A stretch of 44,773 nucleotides of DNA from a bacterium (GTDB lineage: Bacteria; Bacillota; Clostridia; Lachnospirales; Lachnospiraceae): positions 1-44,773 of the forward strand of contig JAQYAI010000043.1 in assembly GCA_029227655.1 (NCBI GenBank), in the 5' to 3' direction. This document shows, piece after piece, positions 27,102 to 35,350 of this stretch; positions within the stretch are counted from its first letter, which is position 1, and each line of letters begins with the position of its first letter. The notes below the pieces were generated by a model. That model was not told where the DNA came from. It saw nothing but the letters and a program-made list of their open reading frames with translations, and did not search any database. The position numbers were made by a program, and so were the translations under genes.

Positions 27102-28541
27102 TTAATACGCCTTACCAAAATATACTAAATGTTTTGCAGGTTTTCCACAGTAGATACATTTATCACTGATTGGATCCTCTTTACAGATGCAGCGTGTGGT
27201 CGCTCCACCTGTCTCATACTTGATTTCGCCTTCGCATACTTCGCTTCCGCACCACATTGCTTTCACGAAACCACCTTCATTTTCAAATTTATCTTTCATT
27301 TCATCCAGTGTCACTGCTGTATGGATATGTTCATCGAGGAATTTCTTCGCACGGTCATACATATCTTTCTGGATCGTCTCAAGGATTTCTCCTAATTTTG
27401 TCTCAATTTCATCAAGGGATACCACGATCTTTTCTCTTGTATCACGGCGGACAACAACAACCTGATTGTTCTCGATATCTTTTGGCCCGATTTCGATACG
27501 TGTTGGAATTCCGAGCATTTCCTGTTCGCTGAATTTCCATCCTGGACTCTTTTCCGAATCATCAATCTTCACACTGTATCCGGCTTTCTTAAGTGCAGCT
27601 ACTAATTCATTTGCTTTTTCCAGAACGCCTTCTTTGTGCTGTGCAATTGGAATGACTCTTGTCTGGACCGGTGCAATTCTTGGTGGAAGCACAAGACCGC
27701 TGTCATCGCCATGTACCATGATGATTGCTCCGATAATACGTGTGGAAATTCCCCATGATGTTTCATATACGCTGTGAAGTTCGTTGTTCTTATCAAGATA
27801 TTTGATATCGAATGCATCCGGGAATCCACTTCCGAAGAAATGGCTTGTTGCAGACTGGAGTGCTTTCCCGTCATGCATTAATGCTTCGATGGTATACGTA
27901 TCCTGAGCCCCTGCGAATTTCTCGCTTTCTGTCTTTGGTCCTGCAACAAATGGAATTGCAAGAGATTCCTGGATGAAATCTTTGTATACATTATGCATCA
28001 TGATGGTTCTCTGTTCCGCTTCTTCATATGTCGCATGGATCGTATGGCCTTCCTGCCATAAGAATTCTCTTGAACGAAGGAATGGTCTTGTTGTCTTCTC
28101 CCATCTGAGTACGGAGCACCACTGGTTCCATACCTTCGGAAGATCACGGTGTGACTGAACGGTTCTTGACCAGAGGTCACAGAATAAGGTCTCGGAGGTC
28201 GGACGGATACACATCTTCTCCTGAAGACGTTCCATACCACCACGGGTTACCCATGCTACTTCCGGTGCAAATCCTTCGATATGCTCCTTTTCTTTCTCTA
28301 ACAGATTCTCTGGAATGAGCATTGGAAGGTATACATTCTCTACACCTGTTTCTTTAAATCTCTTGTCAAGATCTGCCTGAATCTTTTCCCAGATGGCATA
28401 TCCATTCGGAAGATAGTTCAGACATCCTTTTACACTTGAGTAATCACAAAGCTTTGCTTCGCGCACTACATCTGTGTACCACTGAGCGAAATCTACATCA
28501 CGCGCTGTGATGGATTCTACAAATTTCTTTTCTTTTGCCAT
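27102..28541 (-). CDS. proS: Prolyl-tRNA synthetase, short (archaeal/eukaryote-like) type
   Basis: A 479-residue class II synthetase that charges tRNA-Pro. The N-terminus ([20 protein letters not shown]), the class II motif 2 region ([21 protein letters not shown]), and a C-terminal zinc-like domain with Cys pairs ([19 protein letters not shown]) mark the ProS type 3 form. The long bacterial editing insert (INS domain) is absent. It is preceded by a T-box leader that should sense uncharged tRNA-Pro. cca follows in the same operon. Confidence 0.95.
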   Translation of the reverse strand: MAKEKKFVESITARDVDFAQWYTDVVREAKLCDYSSVKGCLNYLPNGYAIWEKIQADLDKRFKETGVENVYLPMLIPENLLEKEKEHIEGFAPEVAWVTRGGMERLQEKMCIRPTSETLFCDLWSRTVQSHRDLPKVWNQWCSVLRWEKTTRPFLRSREFLWQEGHTIHATYEEAEQRTIMMHNVYKDFIQESLAIPFVAGPKTESEKFAGAQDTYTIEALMHDGKALQSATSHFFGSGFPDAFDIKYLDKNNELHSVYETSWGISTRIIGAIIMVHGDDSGLVLPPRIAPVQTRVIPIAQHKEGVLEKANELVAALKKAGYSVKIDDSEKSPGWKFSEQEMLGIPTRIEIGPKDIENNQVVVVRRDTREKIVVSLDEIETKLGEILETIQKDMYDRAKKFLDEHIHTAVTLDEMKDKFENEGGFVKAMWCGSEVCEGEIKYETGGATTRCICKEDPISDKCIYCGKPAKHLVYFGKAY

Positions 28542-28873
28542 AATTGTTCTCCTTTTTTCATGAATTTATTCTGACAGGGAGCCCTATACCGTATTATGCT
28601 TTTCTTTACATAAAAATCGCCGGTCATTCTCTCCCAAAAAGGGACCGAATCACCGGCGGTACCACCCTAATTAACTGCAATGCAGTTCACTTCATTCACC
28701 GTTAACGCCGGCATACGCTGCTTACGCAGTGACTCCAAGGCTGGTTCCATGCTTTCCATGCGGTCTCTTCTCACCAACAGAAACCTCTCTGTGCCACTTC
28801 CGCCATGTACTATTCCTCTTCTTCGTCAAAACGAAAAGAATACGCTGATTGCGTATTCCTTTCTATGAAATTA
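28542..28873 (-). promoter_or_regulatory. T-box leader (tRNA-Pro-sensing) of proS-cca
   Basis: On the minus strand the T-box core AGGGTGGTACCGCC lies at about 28655-28668. It is followed by a terminator hairpin (CGCCGGT with ACCGGCG, then ATTTTT, at 28611-28658) that competes with the antiterminator. Upstream is a stem I region with AGAGAGG and GGTGAGAAGAG elements, and a specifier-loop candidate CCT (28738-28740) in AGCCTTGGAG; a CCA lies four bases upstream, and both are proline codons. Uncharged tRNA-Pro should bind and allow read-through. This explains the gene-free stretch. The ORF on the plus strand here is a shadow. Confidence 0.93.
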
Positions 28874-28879
28874 TATTAA

Positions 28880-28908
28880 ATTTTAAAAGTCTTTTTTCTT
28901 TTTGTCAA
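28880..28908 (-). promoter_or_regulatory. Promoter of the proS-cca T-box transcript
   Basis: TTGACA and TAAAAT are separated by exactly 17 nt on the minus strand, placing the transcript start near 28873 and a leader of about 330 nt before proS. Confidence 0.8.
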
Positions 28909-28912
28909 CCCA

Positions 28913-29881
28913 CTATCTTGTGTAAATATACACAAAATATACTGCGTAAAGAATAAGAAAGACTGCCCCTTCTCCTTTGGAAAGTGTTTTCTTGGTTCTT
29001 GCACACCAATAAGCAAAAATGCTCATCGCGATCAGAATGATCATATCGTAAATAGCCGCCACTTCCACAGAGATTGGGAAAATTGCCGTACTTGCTCCAA
29101 GAATCAGAAGAATGTTGAAAATATTCGATCCAACTGCATTTCCAAGTGCAAGATCATTTTCTCCCTTCTTAGCTGCAACGATAGAGGTAACAAGCTCCGG
29201 AAGTGAGGTTCCCATCGCTACGATTGTAAGTCCGATAAATGTCTGGCTCAGCCCGAAATGCAGGGCAATTTCTGTAGCGCTGTTTACAACGAAATCTCCA
29301 CCAAACACGATGGCGATGATACCACCGATAATGTATAACGCGCTCTTCGCCGGGGAGAGCACCTCGTACTCCTCTTCTTCCAAAGCAATTCCTTCTTTCC
29401 TTGCCTTCAGAGCTCCACTCACCTGCGAACCAACAAAGTAAACAAAAAGGATCAAAAGTACGATTCCTTCTAATCTGCTGATCACATAGGTCCCATTTCC
29501 ATTTAATACTCCCGAAAAATCAAAACCTACACTGAACAGTACAAGAACTGCTGTAATAAAAATGGAAAATGGAAGTTCTTTCTGTACAACCTGATCACTC
29601 GCATGCAAAGGCCGCATAAGCGCACTGCATCCAAGAACAATCAATAAATTAAAAATGTTCGATCCAAGAACATTGCTGACTGCAAGTTCATTTGCCCCTT
29701 TAAGTGCTGATGTGATACTTACCGAAGCTTCCGGCATGCTTGTTCCAAATGCCACAACGGTAAGTCCGATGATAATACTTGGTACTTTCAAAATCTTTGC
29801 CACACTGGAACTCCCTTCCACAAAGAAGTCTGCGCCTTTGATCAAAAGTACAAATCCAATAACTAATAATAGATAAGCCAT
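28913..29881 (-). CDS. YrbG-type calcium/sodium (cation) antiporter, probably Mn2+/Ca2+ efflux
   Basis: A 322-residue CaCA-superfamily exchanger with about ten membrane helices in two inverted halves. Both alpha repeats are clear: VVAFGTSMPEASVS with SNVLGSNIFNLL, and IVAMGTSLPELVTS with GNAVGSNIFNIL, plus an acidic cytosolic loop (EEEEYEVL). The start ATG 29881 follows AAGGAGGAAAAGAA; the track's 29926 is inside the riboswitch terminator. The Mn2+-type leader upstream suggests manganese export as at least one job. The family is otherwise annotated as a Ca2+ antiporter. Confidence 0.88.
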   Translation of the reverse strand: MAYLLLVIGFVLLIKGADFFVEGSSSVAKILKVPSIIIGLTVVAFGTSMPEASVSITSALKGANELAVSNVLGSNIFNLLIVLGCSALMRPLHASDQVVQKELPFSIFITAVLVLFSVGFDFSGVLNGNGTYVISRLEGIVLLILFVYFVGSQVSGALKARKEGIALEEEEYEVLSPAKSALYIIGGIIAIVFGGDFVVNSATEIALHFGLSQTFIGLTIVAMGTSLPELVTSIVAAKKGENDLALGNAVGSNIFNILLILGASTAIFPISVEVAAIYDMIILIAMSIFAYWCARTKKTLSKGEGAVFLILYAVYFVYIYTR

Positions 29882-29913
29882 TTCTTTTCCTCCTTTTTTT
29901 GAATCGCTGCGAA

Positions 29914-30080
29914 TAAAAAAAGACATTCATTGCAAAAAACACGCACTACCTGTGTTACTGCGTGAATGTCTGCAATAAAAGTCTCGCTAATTGACAATAC
30001 GAACCGGATTATGTTTAAATAATCGTGATGACGATTTCGTATCACACTGATCTATTCAATGGAAGCTACTCCCTTTTATT
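29914..30080 (-). promoter_or_regulatory. yybP-ykoY (Mn2+) riboswitch with terminator
   Basis: On the minus strand the two invariant aptamer strands are present: AAAAGGGAGTAGC (30065-30077) and AGCGAGACTTTT (29977-29988), with two stems between them, as in yybP-ykoY RNAs that bind Mn2+. A long hairpin (AGACATTCA with TGAATGTCT, 29921-29971, with an inner ACGCA/TGCGT stem) and a T-run follow directly before the antiporter start. High Mn2+ should favour read-through. It fits the putative cation exporter downstream. Confidence 0.85.
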
Positions 30081-30089
30081 TTGAACATT

Positions 30090-30118
30090 AGTGTAACTTC
30101 CTTTGTTTTAAAAGTCAA
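30090..30118 (-). promoter_or_regulatory. Promoter of the riboswitch-antiporter transcript
   Basis: TTGACT and TACACT are separated by exactly 17 nt on the minus strand, ending just upstream of the aptamer. Confidence 0.8.
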
Positions 30119-30141
30119 GCCCCAAAATAAGGAGATTTTTC

Positions 30142-30828
30142 ATGAAACAACCATCTATTTTATTCGAAGATAAAGACATCCTTGTATGCTTCAAACCTGC
30201 AGGCATGCCCGTCCAGACCAAATCTCTGGGCAGCATGGATCTGGAGCATTATCTGAAAAACCATTTGCTGCGCCAGATGCGGAAGGAAGGCATTTCCCCA
30301 AAACAGCCACCTTACCTTGCCATCATCCACAGACTGGACCAGCCGGTAAGCGGGATCCTTGTATTCGCCAAGACGCCGGATGCCGCCAAAAAGCTGAACA
30401 GTCAGATGCAAAGCGATGGATTTACCAAAGAATACGAGGCCATCACTTGTGGTCTTTTCAGGAAAACTTCCGGAACAATCATCAACTATCTTGTGAAGGA
30501 CGGACGCACAAATACTTCCAGCATTTGCCAGAAGGATACACCGGGCGCAAAGCAGGCAGAACTTTCCTACCACGTTGTGAACAGCTTTCCTGAAAAAAAG
30601 CTGACACAGGTCCGTATCCGTCTGAAAACCGGACGCCATCACCAAATCCGTGTCCAGATGGCTGGAAATCAGACTCCGCTTTGGGGAGACAACAAATATA
30701 ATCCAGAATTTTCAGACAAAAAAGGATATTTTCCGATTGCCCTCTGCGCAAGACATCTGGAATTTGTCCATCCGGCGACCGGCGAAAAACTTTCTTATGA
30801 AATTGCTTGCGAATGGCCACAAATATGA
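30142..30828 (+). CDS. RluA-family RNA pseudouridine synthase (no S4 domain)
   Basis: A 228-residue pseudouridine synthase that isomerises uridine in rRNA or tRNA. The catalytic Asp is in IIHRLDQPVSGILVFAK (about residue 67), with the downstream KTGRHHQIRVQMA motif and the usual length for the short RluA group without an N-terminal S4 domain. A strong AAGGAG precedes ATG. The target site cannot be told from the sequence. It is divergent from the antiporter. Confidence 0.92.
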   Translation: MKQPSILFEDKDILVCFKPAGMPVQTKSLGSMDLEHYLKNHLLRQMRKEGISPKQPPYLAIIHRLDQPVSGILVFAKTPDAAKKLNSQMQSDGFTKEYEAITCGLFRKTSGTIINYLVKDGRTNTSSICQKDTPGAKQAELSYHVVNSFPEKKLTQVRIRLKTGRHHQIRVQMAGNQTPLWGDNKYNPEFSDKKGYFPIALCARHLEFVHPATGEKLSYEIACEWPQI

Positions 30829-30905
30829 TATACTTTTCGTGCAGCTATTTGCAAATGATAAGGGATTATAACGAAGATAGATAGAAGATATAAGGGGATT
30901 GGAAC

Positions 30906-31460
30906 GTGGACGACAATAAATTAGAAGCGAAACTTTTGAAAATCAAAGCGCTCGCCGAGCGCGGAGAAGGTGGAGAGAGAGAATCTGCCATCAAGCTTTA
31001 CAATAAACTGTTAAAAAAATACGATATTGACGAAGCATCACTTCAGAAAGACAGCTTACATAAACACTGGTTCGCCTATGAAGGCGATATTGAGGAAAAT
31101 CTTCTCGTACAGATTTTCTATATGGTGACCGGTGATTCTGAATATTTCCGCAGACATAGCCGTACCCACGGTGACCAGTGCGGATGCATGTGTACGGACT
31201 TTGAACGGACAGAAATCGCATTTTATTTCGAATTTTATAAAGGTGCTCTCCAGCAAGAACTGGAGGCATTCCTTATGGCATTCAAGCTGAAAAATCATTT
31301 GTTTCCAGATGAAAGTGCCAGATGCTATGTGCCAGAGGAGGACGCACCGGCAGAAGCCGAGGTGTATACCGATATTTTGATCAAAGCCCAGAAGATGGCA
31401 GAGGATATCGACAAATCGAATCCAGTACGCATGATTGAAAGCGAAGTACCAGCGGAATAA
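30906..31460 (+). CDS. DUF2786-domain protein
   Basis: A 184-residue protein starting at GTG with GGGGATTGGAAC upstream. The N-terminal 40 residues (LLKIKALAERGEGGERESAIKLYNKLLKKYDID) match the DUF2786 helical pattern seen in phage and host proteins of unknown role. The middle part has CGCMCTDFERTEIAFYFEFYKGAL and could be a metal-binding stretch. No membrane segment or signal. The plus-strand ORFs inside it in other frames are shadows. The role is unknown. Confidence 0.72.
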   Translation: MDDNKLEAKLLKIKALAERGEGGERESAIKLYNKLLKKYDIDEASLQKDSLHKHWFAYEGDIEENLLVQIFYMVTGDSEYFRRHSRTHGDQCGCMCTDFERTEIAFYFEFYKGALQQELEAFLMAFKLKNHLFPDESARCYVPEEDAPAEAEVYTDILIKAQKMAEDIDKSNPVRMIESEVPAE

Positions 31461-31479
31461 CTTCAAAGTTTTCTCTCTT

Positions 31480-32199
31480 TTATATAGGAAGAAATGCCCA
31501 TATAACCGCCACCACGATCGTCGGCAGCATATTCGCGACTTTGACAGTTTTTCCCCAGAAGAGATTCACACCTACACAGAAGATCAGCATGGAACCAGTA
31601 AGGGAGAGGTTATGTAATGCAGCTTCTGTCATGACCGGCTCCATGAATCCTGCCAGCAGTGTGACAGATCCCTGTAGAATTGCAACTGGAATGGCCGAAA
31701 AGATGCAGCCTTTTCCCATAGCCGCGGTCATAACGACCACAATGATCAGGTCTAACACTGCTTTCGCTGCTAAGATTGAATAATCCCCGAGAAGACCATC
31801 CTGTATGGAACCAACAATCGCCATTGCCCCAATACAGATCGTGAGCGACGTGGTCACAAATCCTTCTACAAATAAATTGTCTTTTGCATTCCCCGTCTTT
31901 GCCTTCAGCCACTCTCCAAACTGTTCCATCTTTTGTTCTATATTCATCCACTCTCCCAGAAGGGTTCCAATCGTGAAACTTCCAATCATCATCATCGTTC
32001 CGCCACTTACAAGCTTTCCGTCACTAATCGTCAGAATTTTCTCCAACGCACCACTAATTCCAATAAAAATGACACACAGACCACAGACTTTCATCATAGC
32101 ATCCTGATATCGTTCTGTCATAAACTTTCCAAATAAACTTCCAATCATTCCACCGGCAAGTACTCCTGCCACATTAATTATGGTTCCCATTCCTGTCAT
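31480..32199 (-). CDS. DUF554 family membrane protein
   Basis: A 239-residue protein with about six to seven membrane helices. The N-terminal GTIINVAGVLAGGMIGSLFGK and the central GALEKILTISDGKLVSGGT with FVTTSLTICIGAMAIVGSIQDGL match DUF554, a likely transporter of unknown substrate. AAGGAAGTG lies upstream of the start. It is convergent with the DUF2786 gene and divergent from rpoD. No cofactor motif. Confidence 0.85.
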   Translation of the reverse strand: MTGMGTIINVAGVLAGGMIGSLFGKFMTERYQDAMMKVCGLCVIFIGISGALEKILTISDGKLVSGGTMMMIGSFTIGTLLGEWMNIEQKMEQFGEWLKAKTGNAKDNLFVEGFVTTSLTICIGAMAIVGSIQDGLLGDYSILAAKAVLDLIIVVVMTAAMGKGCIFSAIPVAILQGSVTLLAGFMEPVMTEAALHNLSLTGSMLIFCVGVNLFWGKTVKVANMLPTIVVAVIWAFLPI

Positions 32200-32274
32200 T
32201 TGTATTTCACTTCCTTAAAAAAATTCTTTTTTCATTTTAACTCTAAATATCTTTGTCGTAAACAAATATTTTTG

Positions 32275-32304
32275 TTGACTTAATACCACTCTAGGGGTTA
32301 TTAT
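32275..32304 (+). promoter_or_regulatory. Likely rpoD promoter
   Basis: TTGACT and TATTAT are separated by 18 nt, about 90 nt before the rpoD start. A GGGGAGGAG ribosome binding site follows near 32378-32386. Confidence 0.6.
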
Positions 32305-32392
32305 GATATGTGCGAATAAAATCTGTTTTTATAATATATTGTCGTGGATGCACGCATATATTTACAAACGGCGCCATGGGGAGGAGATAAAC

Positions 32393-33517
32393 ATGGATGA
32401 TAAGATTTTAAAATTTAATCAGAAACTCAAAGACCTTTTAGCTTACGCTAAAAAGAAAAATAATATTTTAGAGCAGCAGGAAGTCATTTCCTTCTTTTCC
32501 GATGTTGAATTTGACGCTGATAAGACAGATAGTATTTACGAATTTCTTGAAAAGAGCGGTATTGAAATTGTTTATCCAGTCACAGAACAACCGGACAGTG
32601 ACCTTGATCTTGACCTTGACCTTGATGATGTGACACTGGACGACGACATCGATCTTGATAAAATAGATTTGTCTGTTCCGGAAGGCGTTGGCACTGACGA
32701 TCCTGTCAGAATGTATCTGAAGGAAATTGGTAAGGTACCTCTTCTTTCAGCTGCTGAAGAGCAGGAGCTTGCGGAACGAATTGCAAGCGGTGATGAGGAA
32801 GCAAAGAAGAAGCTTGCGGAAGCAAACCTTCGCCTTGTTGTAAGTATTGCCAAGAGATACAACGGACGTGGTCTTTTATTCCTTGACTTGATCAAGGAAG
32901 GAAATATCGGTCTTCTCAAAGCCGTAGACAAATTTGACTACAACAAAGGCTTTAAGTTCAGTACATATGCAACATGGTGGATCCGTCAGGCAATCACCAG
33001 AGCAATCGCAGACCAGTCAAGAACGATCCGTATTCCGGTTCATATGGTAGAGACCATCAACAAGCTGATTCGTGTACAGCGTAATCTTCTTCAGGAACTC
33101 GGCCGGGAACCACAGCCAGATGAAATTGCTGCAGCAATGGATCTTCCTGTAGAACGTGTACGTGAAATTCTCAAAGTAGCTCAGGAACCTGTTTCTTTAG
33201 AAACACCTATCGGCGAAGAAGATGACAGTCATCTGGGTGATTTCATTCAGGATGAGAATATGCCGGTACCTGCAGATGCAGCTGCATTTACACTCCTGAA
33301 AGAAGAATTGGCTTCTGTTCTTGATACACTTACCGAAAGAGAACGCAAGGTTCTGACTCTGCGTTTTGGGTTGGAAGATGGACATGCCAGAACACTGGAA
33401 GAAGTTGGTAAAGAGTTTGATGTTACTCGTGAACGTATCCGTCAGATCGAGGCAAAAGCGCTCAGAAAGCTCAGACATCCTAGTCGCAGCAAGCGCTTGA
33501 AAGATTTTATGAATTAA
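32393..33517 (+). CDS. rpoD: RNA polymerase primary sigma factor RpoD (SigA)
   Basis: A 374-residue vegetative sigma factor. It shows a region 1.1-like N-terminus, an acidic stretch of LD repeats (about 70-95), region 1.2 [16 protein letters not shown], region 2.4 [20 protein letters not shown], region 3 and region 4.2 with [20 protein letters not shown] 32393 is preceded by GGGGAGGAGATAAAC; the track's 32303 start extends into the promoter. Unusually, dnaG is not next to it (a DUF554 gene is upstream on the other strand). The length is typical for clostridia, and it recognises the TTGACA/TATAAT boxes seen throughout this window. Confidence 0.96.
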   Translation: MDDKILKFNQKLKDLLAYAKKKNNILEQQEVISFFSDVEFDADKTDSIYEFLEKSGIEIVYPVTEQPDSDLDLDLDLDDVTLDDDIDLDKIDLSVPEGVGTDDPVRMYLKEIGKVPLLSAAEEQELAERIASGDEEAKKKLAEANLRLVVSIAKRYNGRGLLFLDLIKEGNIGLLKAVDKFDYNKGFKFSTYATWWIRQAITRAIADQSRTIRIPVHMVETINKLIRVQRNLLQELGREPQPDEIAAAMDLPVERVREILKVAQEPVSLETPIGEEDDSHLGDFIQDENMPVPADAAAFTLLKEELASVLDTLTERERKVLTLRFGLEDGHARTLEEVGKEFDVTRERIRQIEAKALRKLRHPSRSKRLKDFMN

Positions 33518-33530
33518 ATGAATGTGTAAG

Positions 33531-33563
33531 GGAGATGACACCAGACCGTGCATCTCCTTTTTT
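33531..33563 (+). terminator. Terminator after rpoD
   Basis: GGAGATG and CATCTCC form the stem around a 13-nt loop, followed by TTTTTTC on the plus strand. Confidence 0.85.
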
Positions 33564-33590
33564 CTGTTCTGACTGCCTACTCCAGAGGCT

Positions 33591-33974
33591 TTCTTGCCGG
33601 TTCGGCATATAAAACTCTTGTTTTGATGTATTTTGTATGCTCACTTCACTGCGCTTCTCGCTGGTTCAGCATATAAACCTCCTACTTTGATATGTTTTAT
33701 ATGCTCACTTCACTGTGCTTCTTGCCGGTTCGGCATATAAAGCTCCTATTTTGATGTGTTTTGTATGTCCACTTCACTACGCCGCTCGCTGACTCGGCAT
33801 ATAAAACTCCTACTTTGATATGTTTTATATGCTCACTTCATTGTTCTGTGCTGTGATTCAGCATATAATTTCTTTATTCCTTCATATTTTAGATGCCACA
33901 AATTCATTTCACATCGAATTTCCATCATATAAAACTTGAGTTTTTAAGTATTTTAGATACCAAATTAACAAAAA
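33591..33974. repeat. Six in-register copies of a 64-bp tandem hairpin repeat
   Basis: The core GGCATATAAAA/AGCATATAA recurs with ATG (minus strand) at 33608, 33672, 33736, 33800, 33864 and 33928, exactly 64 bp apart with no indel; copies 1-4 are closely alike, 5 and 6 are decayed. Each can form an arm pairing such as GCATATAAAA with TTTTATATGC and a smaller stem (TGCCG/CGGCA in copies 1 and 3, GCTG/CAGC in copies 2 and 5). The minus strand carries ATG and a short ORF in every copy; an AGGAG-type sequence stands before it in copies 2-4 and weaker or no match in the others. This is not CRISPR-like: there are no unique spacers. Confidence 0.85.
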
Positions 33975-34098
33975 CTTTTTTTCAAAAAATCAGTTCTGGC
34001 TATCTACTCCATTGTTCACTTCTCCGTTTATGGAGATATGAATCTTGACTTTCAGTCAAATAATCCAAATATTTTGCTCTTTGATATTTTAATAAGAC

Positions 34099-34127
34099 TT
34101 TACACCATTACAATATTTCCCTATAAT
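34099..34127 (+). promoter_or_regulatory. Promoter of the 59-codon ORF
   Basis: TTTACA and TATAAT are separated by exactly 17 nt, 36 nt before the start of the small ORF at 34163. Confidence 0.8.
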
Positions 34128-34162
34128 ATAGATAGAACTCTATATGGAAGGGGTGTGAAAGG

Positions 34163-34342
34163 ATGAATGAATACATGCCAACCGAAAAAGAAATGATAAA
34201 CAGCCTCATTGACAAATTCACTGATTTACAACGTATAAAAAAATCCCCTGATTTAGAAAAAGAAGTGGATTATCAGTTGAAAATCACAAAAGCAAAATTA
34301 GAATCTTTCGGCATTATTACAGAAGATTTAGAACTTCAATAA
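34163..34342 (+). CDS. 59-residue hypothetical protein
   Basis: This ORF is just below the track's length limit. It reads MNEYMPTEKEMINSLIDKFTD and continues with a charged, helix-rich segment ending GIITEDLELQ. A good promoter lies upstream, and GGGGTG (8 nt spacing) and AAAGG precede ATG. No membrane helix or signal peptide; it is probably a small helical cytoplasmic protein. I do not recognise the family. It stands between the 64-bp repeat array and the tRNA operon, in a likely recombination zone. Confidence 0.6.
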   Translation: MNEYMPTEKEMINSLIDKFTDLQRIKKSPDLEKEVDYQLKITKAKLESFGIITEDLELQ

Positions 34343-34397
34343 CACAACAATACAAATGTAAAAAACAGCTTTTATGGTAACCAATAATCGAACAATC

Positions 34398-34438
34398 AAG
34401 GTGTGAGGTCTTATTAAAATGTCAAAACCTTACACCTT
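34398..34438. other. Long 12-bp inverted repeat
   Basis: AAGGTGTGAGGT and ACCTTACACCTT pair with one G-T position around a 17-nt loop between the small ORF and the tRNA promoter. No T-run follows on either strand, so it may be a transcript end-forming or protein-binding site, not a clear terminator. Confidence 0.5.
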
Positions 34439-34477
34439 AAAAAATGCTCATAACTGTAACATTTTTCAAAAAATTAG

Positions 34478-34506
34478 TTGACATTTCCTTCTATGTCTGC
34501 TAGAAT
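34478..34506 (+). promoter_or_regulatory. Promoter of the tRNA operon
   Basis: TTGACA and TAGAAT are separated by exactly 17 nt, 35 nt before tRNA-Pro. Confidence 0.85.
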
Positions 34507-34541
34507 ATTATCTGTTGCTGATGAAGTAAACAACTTCATAA

Positions 34542-34616
34542 CGGGGTGTGGCTCAGCTTGGCTAGAGCGCCTGGTTTGGGACCAGGAGGTCGCAGGTTCG
34601 AATCCTGTCACCCCGA
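34542..34616 (+). tRNA. tRNA-Pro(TGG)
   Basis: Acceptor CGGGGTG pairs with CACCCCG, anticodon loop TTTGGGA gives TGG, and the T-loop GGTTCGAATCC is intact. No CCA is encoded, so cca is required. It is the likely ligand of the proS T-box in this window. Confidence 0.95.
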
Positions 34617-34620
34617 CTTT

Positions 34621-34691
34621 GCGGGTGTAGTTCAATGGTAGAACACCAGCCTTCCAAGCTGGATACGTGGGTTCGATTCCCATCACCCGCT
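34621..34691 (+). tRNA. tRNA-Gly(TCC)
   Basis: Acceptor GCGGGTG pairs with CACCCGC, anticodon loop CTTCCAA gives TCC, and the T-loop GGTTCGATTCC is present. No encoded CCA. Confidence 0.95.
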
Positions 34692-34716
34692 TTGAATTTG
34701 TAAAATTCAAAAATAC

Positions 34717-34790
<74 letters not shown>

Positions 34791-34841
34791 TTTTCACATT
34801 TTATGTGAGTAAGGGGCTGAATGAAGTCCCGCAATCTCTAC

Positions 34842-34916
34842 GGTGGGTATAGCGCAGTTGGTTAGCGCGCCAGATTGTGGCTCTGGAGGCCCAGGGTTCG
34901 AATCCCTGTATCCACC
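34842..34916 (+). tRNA. tRNA-His(GTG)
   Basis: Acceptor GTGGGTA pairs with TATCCAC, anticodon loop TTGTGGC gives GTG. An extra 5' G pairs with the C73, the identity feature of histidine tRNA. No encoded CCA. Confidence 0.94.
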
Positions 34917-34950
34917 CTTGATGCGATATGTTCAGCATCTGTTTATATGA

Positions 34951-35022
34951 TGGGCTATCGCCAAGCGGTAAGGCACAGGACTTTGACTCCTGCATTCGCT
35001 GGTTCGAATCCAGCTAGCCCAG
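34951..35022 (+). tRNA. tRNA-Gln(TTG)
   Basis: Acceptor TGGGCTA pairs with TAGCCCA, anticodon loop CTTTGAC gives TTG, discriminator G. No encoded CCA. Confidence 0.94.
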
Positions 35023-35049
35023 TTCTGTGAAGCCAATCAATTTAAATAT

Positions 35050-35122
35050 GGGGTATTAGCTCAGTTGGCAGAGCACTTGACTTTTAATCAAGTTGTCCGG
35101 GGTTCGAATCCCCGATGCCTCA
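35050..35122 (+). tRNA. tRNA-Lys(TTT)
   Basis: Acceptor GGGGTAT pairs with ATGCCTC, anticodon loop CTTTTAA gives TTT, discriminator A. It is the last gene of the operon and lies next to a recombinase stub, so its 3' end is a plausible attachment site. Confidence 0.95.
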
Positions 35123-35130
35123 GTAAGAAA

Positions 35131-35171
35131 AAGATAGCGGAAACCTAGGAAAATCAAGGGCTTTCGCTATT
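35131..35171 (+). terminator. Terminator of the tRNA operon
   Basis: GATAGCGGAAA and TTTCGCTAT pair with one bulged G, followed by TTTTTATACC, about 10 nt after tRNA-Lys. Confidence 0.7.
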
Positions 35172-35245
35172 TTTATACCATTTTTCAAGTTGTAAATTTT
35201 AATGAAAAGTATATGGTTTTTAATGTCCGCATCGTGTCCGCAAAA

Positions 35246-35341
35246 TTACATAGCCAAAACATCATTTACTACAGCGGTAACGTCCTCTTTTTCTTCCATG
35301 ATATGATTGTAAACATCCAATACATTCCTTTTTAGTTTCTG
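35246..35341 (-). pseudogene. C-terminal stub of a tyrosine recombinase/integrase
   Basis: The minus-strand frame reads LKRNVLDVYNHIMEEKEDVT and ends VVNDVLAM-stop. VLDVYNHIMEE has the look of the catalytic-tyrosine region at the end of phage and ICE integrases. Upstream in the same frame there is a stop at once (TGA), so only about 30 codons remain. Two GTCCGCA-type copies (TGTCCGCATCG, TGTCCGCAAAA) follow the stop, a pattern I associate with integrase ends beside att sites, from memory. Next to tRNA-Lys it marks a former integration site. No full integrase is in the window. Confidence 0.55.
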
Positions 35342-35350
35342 TCAACTTTC

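Noticed and set aside
33197-33553. 118-aa minus-strand ORF opposite the rpoD 3' end
   Set aside because: It is antisense to conserved sigma region 3-4 codons, with no ribosome binding site.
33591-33974. CRISPR array in the repetitive stretch after rpoD
   Set aside because: The 64-bp units are tandem with no unique spacers; the whole unit repeats. There are no cas genes nearby.
34045-34059. TTGACT-TTC-AGTCAA perfect 6-bp palindrome in the gene-free stretch
   Set aside because: It lies in AT-rich sequence with no adjacent -10 at useful spacing or gene to regulate; too short to call an operator.
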